Under the pieces are notes generated by a model. The model searched no databases. It was not told the origin of the DNA and saw only the letters and a program-made list of their open reading frames with translations. DNA of 5,927 nt from Methanosarcinales archaeon. Lineage in GTDB: Archaea; Halobacteriota; Methanosarcinia; Methanosarcinales; Methanogasteraceae. Each line of letters begins with the position of its first letter. Position 1 is the stretch's first letter. The DNA lies in the NCBI GenBank assembly GCA_030672605.1, contig DAOVGE010000026.1, positions 1-5,927 on the forward strand, read 5' to 3'. Positions 5,650-5,927 of the stretch are shown in pieces. A program made the position numbers and the translations under genes.

Positions 5650-5717
5650 CTTTGCGTCATCGCGTCTTTGCGTTCCTCTGATCTAACGCAAGGTCGCAAA
5701 GGTGCAAAGACGCAAAG
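5650..5717. repeat. CTTTGCGTC-type intergenic inverted repeat
   Basis: CTTTGCGTC (5650-5658) is exactly complementary to GACGCAAAG (5709-5717). Inside it, CTTTGCGTT (5666-5674) pairs 8 of 9 with AACGCAAGG (5685-5693) across a 10-base loop, so the whole forms one long imperfect hairpin. Each arm is built from direct copies of the GCAAAG/CTTTGC word. Repeats of this look are scattered between genes in many environmental archaea and bacteria. No coding content is supported. Confidence 0.65.
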
Positions 5718-5731
5718 TTGAGAGAGATACA

Positions 5732-5755
5732 CCCGCGTTTTTCACATACGCGAGG
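5732..5755. repeat. Short GC-rich hairpin in the downstream non-coding region
   Basis: CCCGCGT (5732-5738) pairs with ACGCG-A-GGG (5748-5756) apart from one bulged A, around a T-rich loop (TTTTCACAT). It stands between the CTTTGCG repeat and the second element copy. Its role is unknown. Confidence 0.4.
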
Positions 5756-5793
5756 GAGCTACCGTTAGCGACTACAGAGAATGTCAACACCAG

Positions 5794-5927
5794 ACTTTTT
5801 CGGGTCTCTGGTATCTCGCGTTGCAGTGACCAACACTTATAAAGAGATTGCTCATTTATCCAAATCGTTACACTTTAGTTCCAGGTGTTTACCGGGAATT
5901 TTATCAGGTTATGTCAGTTTTTATCAC
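5794..5927. mobile_element. Left end of a second copy of the MITE-like element (truncated by window edge)
   Basis: It begins with ACTTTTTCGGGTCTCTGG followed by TATCTCGCGTTGCA (5794-5825), nearly the reverse complement of the right terminus of the first copy (747-777). From 5810 it runs colinearly with 501-619, in the same orientation: an identical 19-mer, then identical CACTTTAGTT and CAGTTTTTATCAC blocks with only one base of length difference, while the sequence between the blocks has diverged. It carries no gene in the visible part. Confidence 0.6.

Noticed and set aside
5650..5717. A CRISPR array, because of repeated GCAAAG units
   Set aside because: The repeats are short, degenerate and adjacent, with no evenly spaced unique spacers; the unit is an inverted repeat.
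4800..5732. A 310-aa minus-strand open frame opposite rpl13 and the KH gene
   Set aside because: It is antisense to two well-recognised conserved genes, is rich in Cys, His and Arg as expected of a shadow frame, and matches no family.
5811..5927. An open plus-strand frame at the right edge as a gene start
   Set aside because: It has no start codon with a ribosome site, no protein-like features, and coincides with the second element copy.

Overview
This window looks like chromosomal DNA from a euryarchaeon of the methanogen/ANME side of the tree (Methanomicrobia-like). The case rests on archaeal-type genes: ribosomal protein L18e, an archaeal uL13, a two-KH-domain Pno1/Dim2 homologue, a Tfx-family DNA-binding protein, an archaeal TrmJ-like SPOUT methyltransferase, a stand-alone TrpB2 and a HEPN/MNT pair. 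Several genes have GGAGG-type Shine-Dalgarno sites. The exact lineage cannot be fixed from the window.

Layout. 1-302: the C-terminal end of an unrecognised Cys-containing protein that enters from the left. 348-1124: a HEPN/MNT toxin-antitoxin-type locus in decay. The HEPN gene has an in-frame TAA and then runs into a roughly 280-bp MITE-like element; the MNT nucleotidyltransferase behind it is intact. 1199-1636: a Tfx-family regulator. 1683-4005 (minus strand): a likely operon trpB2 - small basic protein - trmJ. The small gene (2464-2637, 57 aa) starts 3 nt after the trpB2 stop and fills what would otherwise look like a 214-nt intergenic gap. 4244-5576 (plus strand, divergent from trpB2): rpl18e - rpl13 - KH-domain protein, a compact translation/ribosome-assembly operon with a structured leader and a terminator-like hairpin at its end. 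5577-5927: non-coding, made of inverted repeats and the start of a second copy of the element seen at 496-777.

How the genes work together. The right-hand operon supplies two large-subunit proteins and a probable small-subunit assembly factor. The left-pointing operon combines the last step of tryptophan synthesis, a small basic protein of unknown role and a tRNA 2'-O-methyltransferase. The left third is accessory DNA: a broken toxin gene, an orphaned antitoxin-like gene and mobile-type repeats.

The most useful points for a second look are the hidden 57-aa gene, the dispersed element with terminal inverted repeats that ends inside the broken HEPN gene and recurs at the right edge, and the unusual rpl18e-rpl13-KH arrangement in which rps9/rpoN do not follow rpl13. 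No clearly new defence or mobile system is evident.
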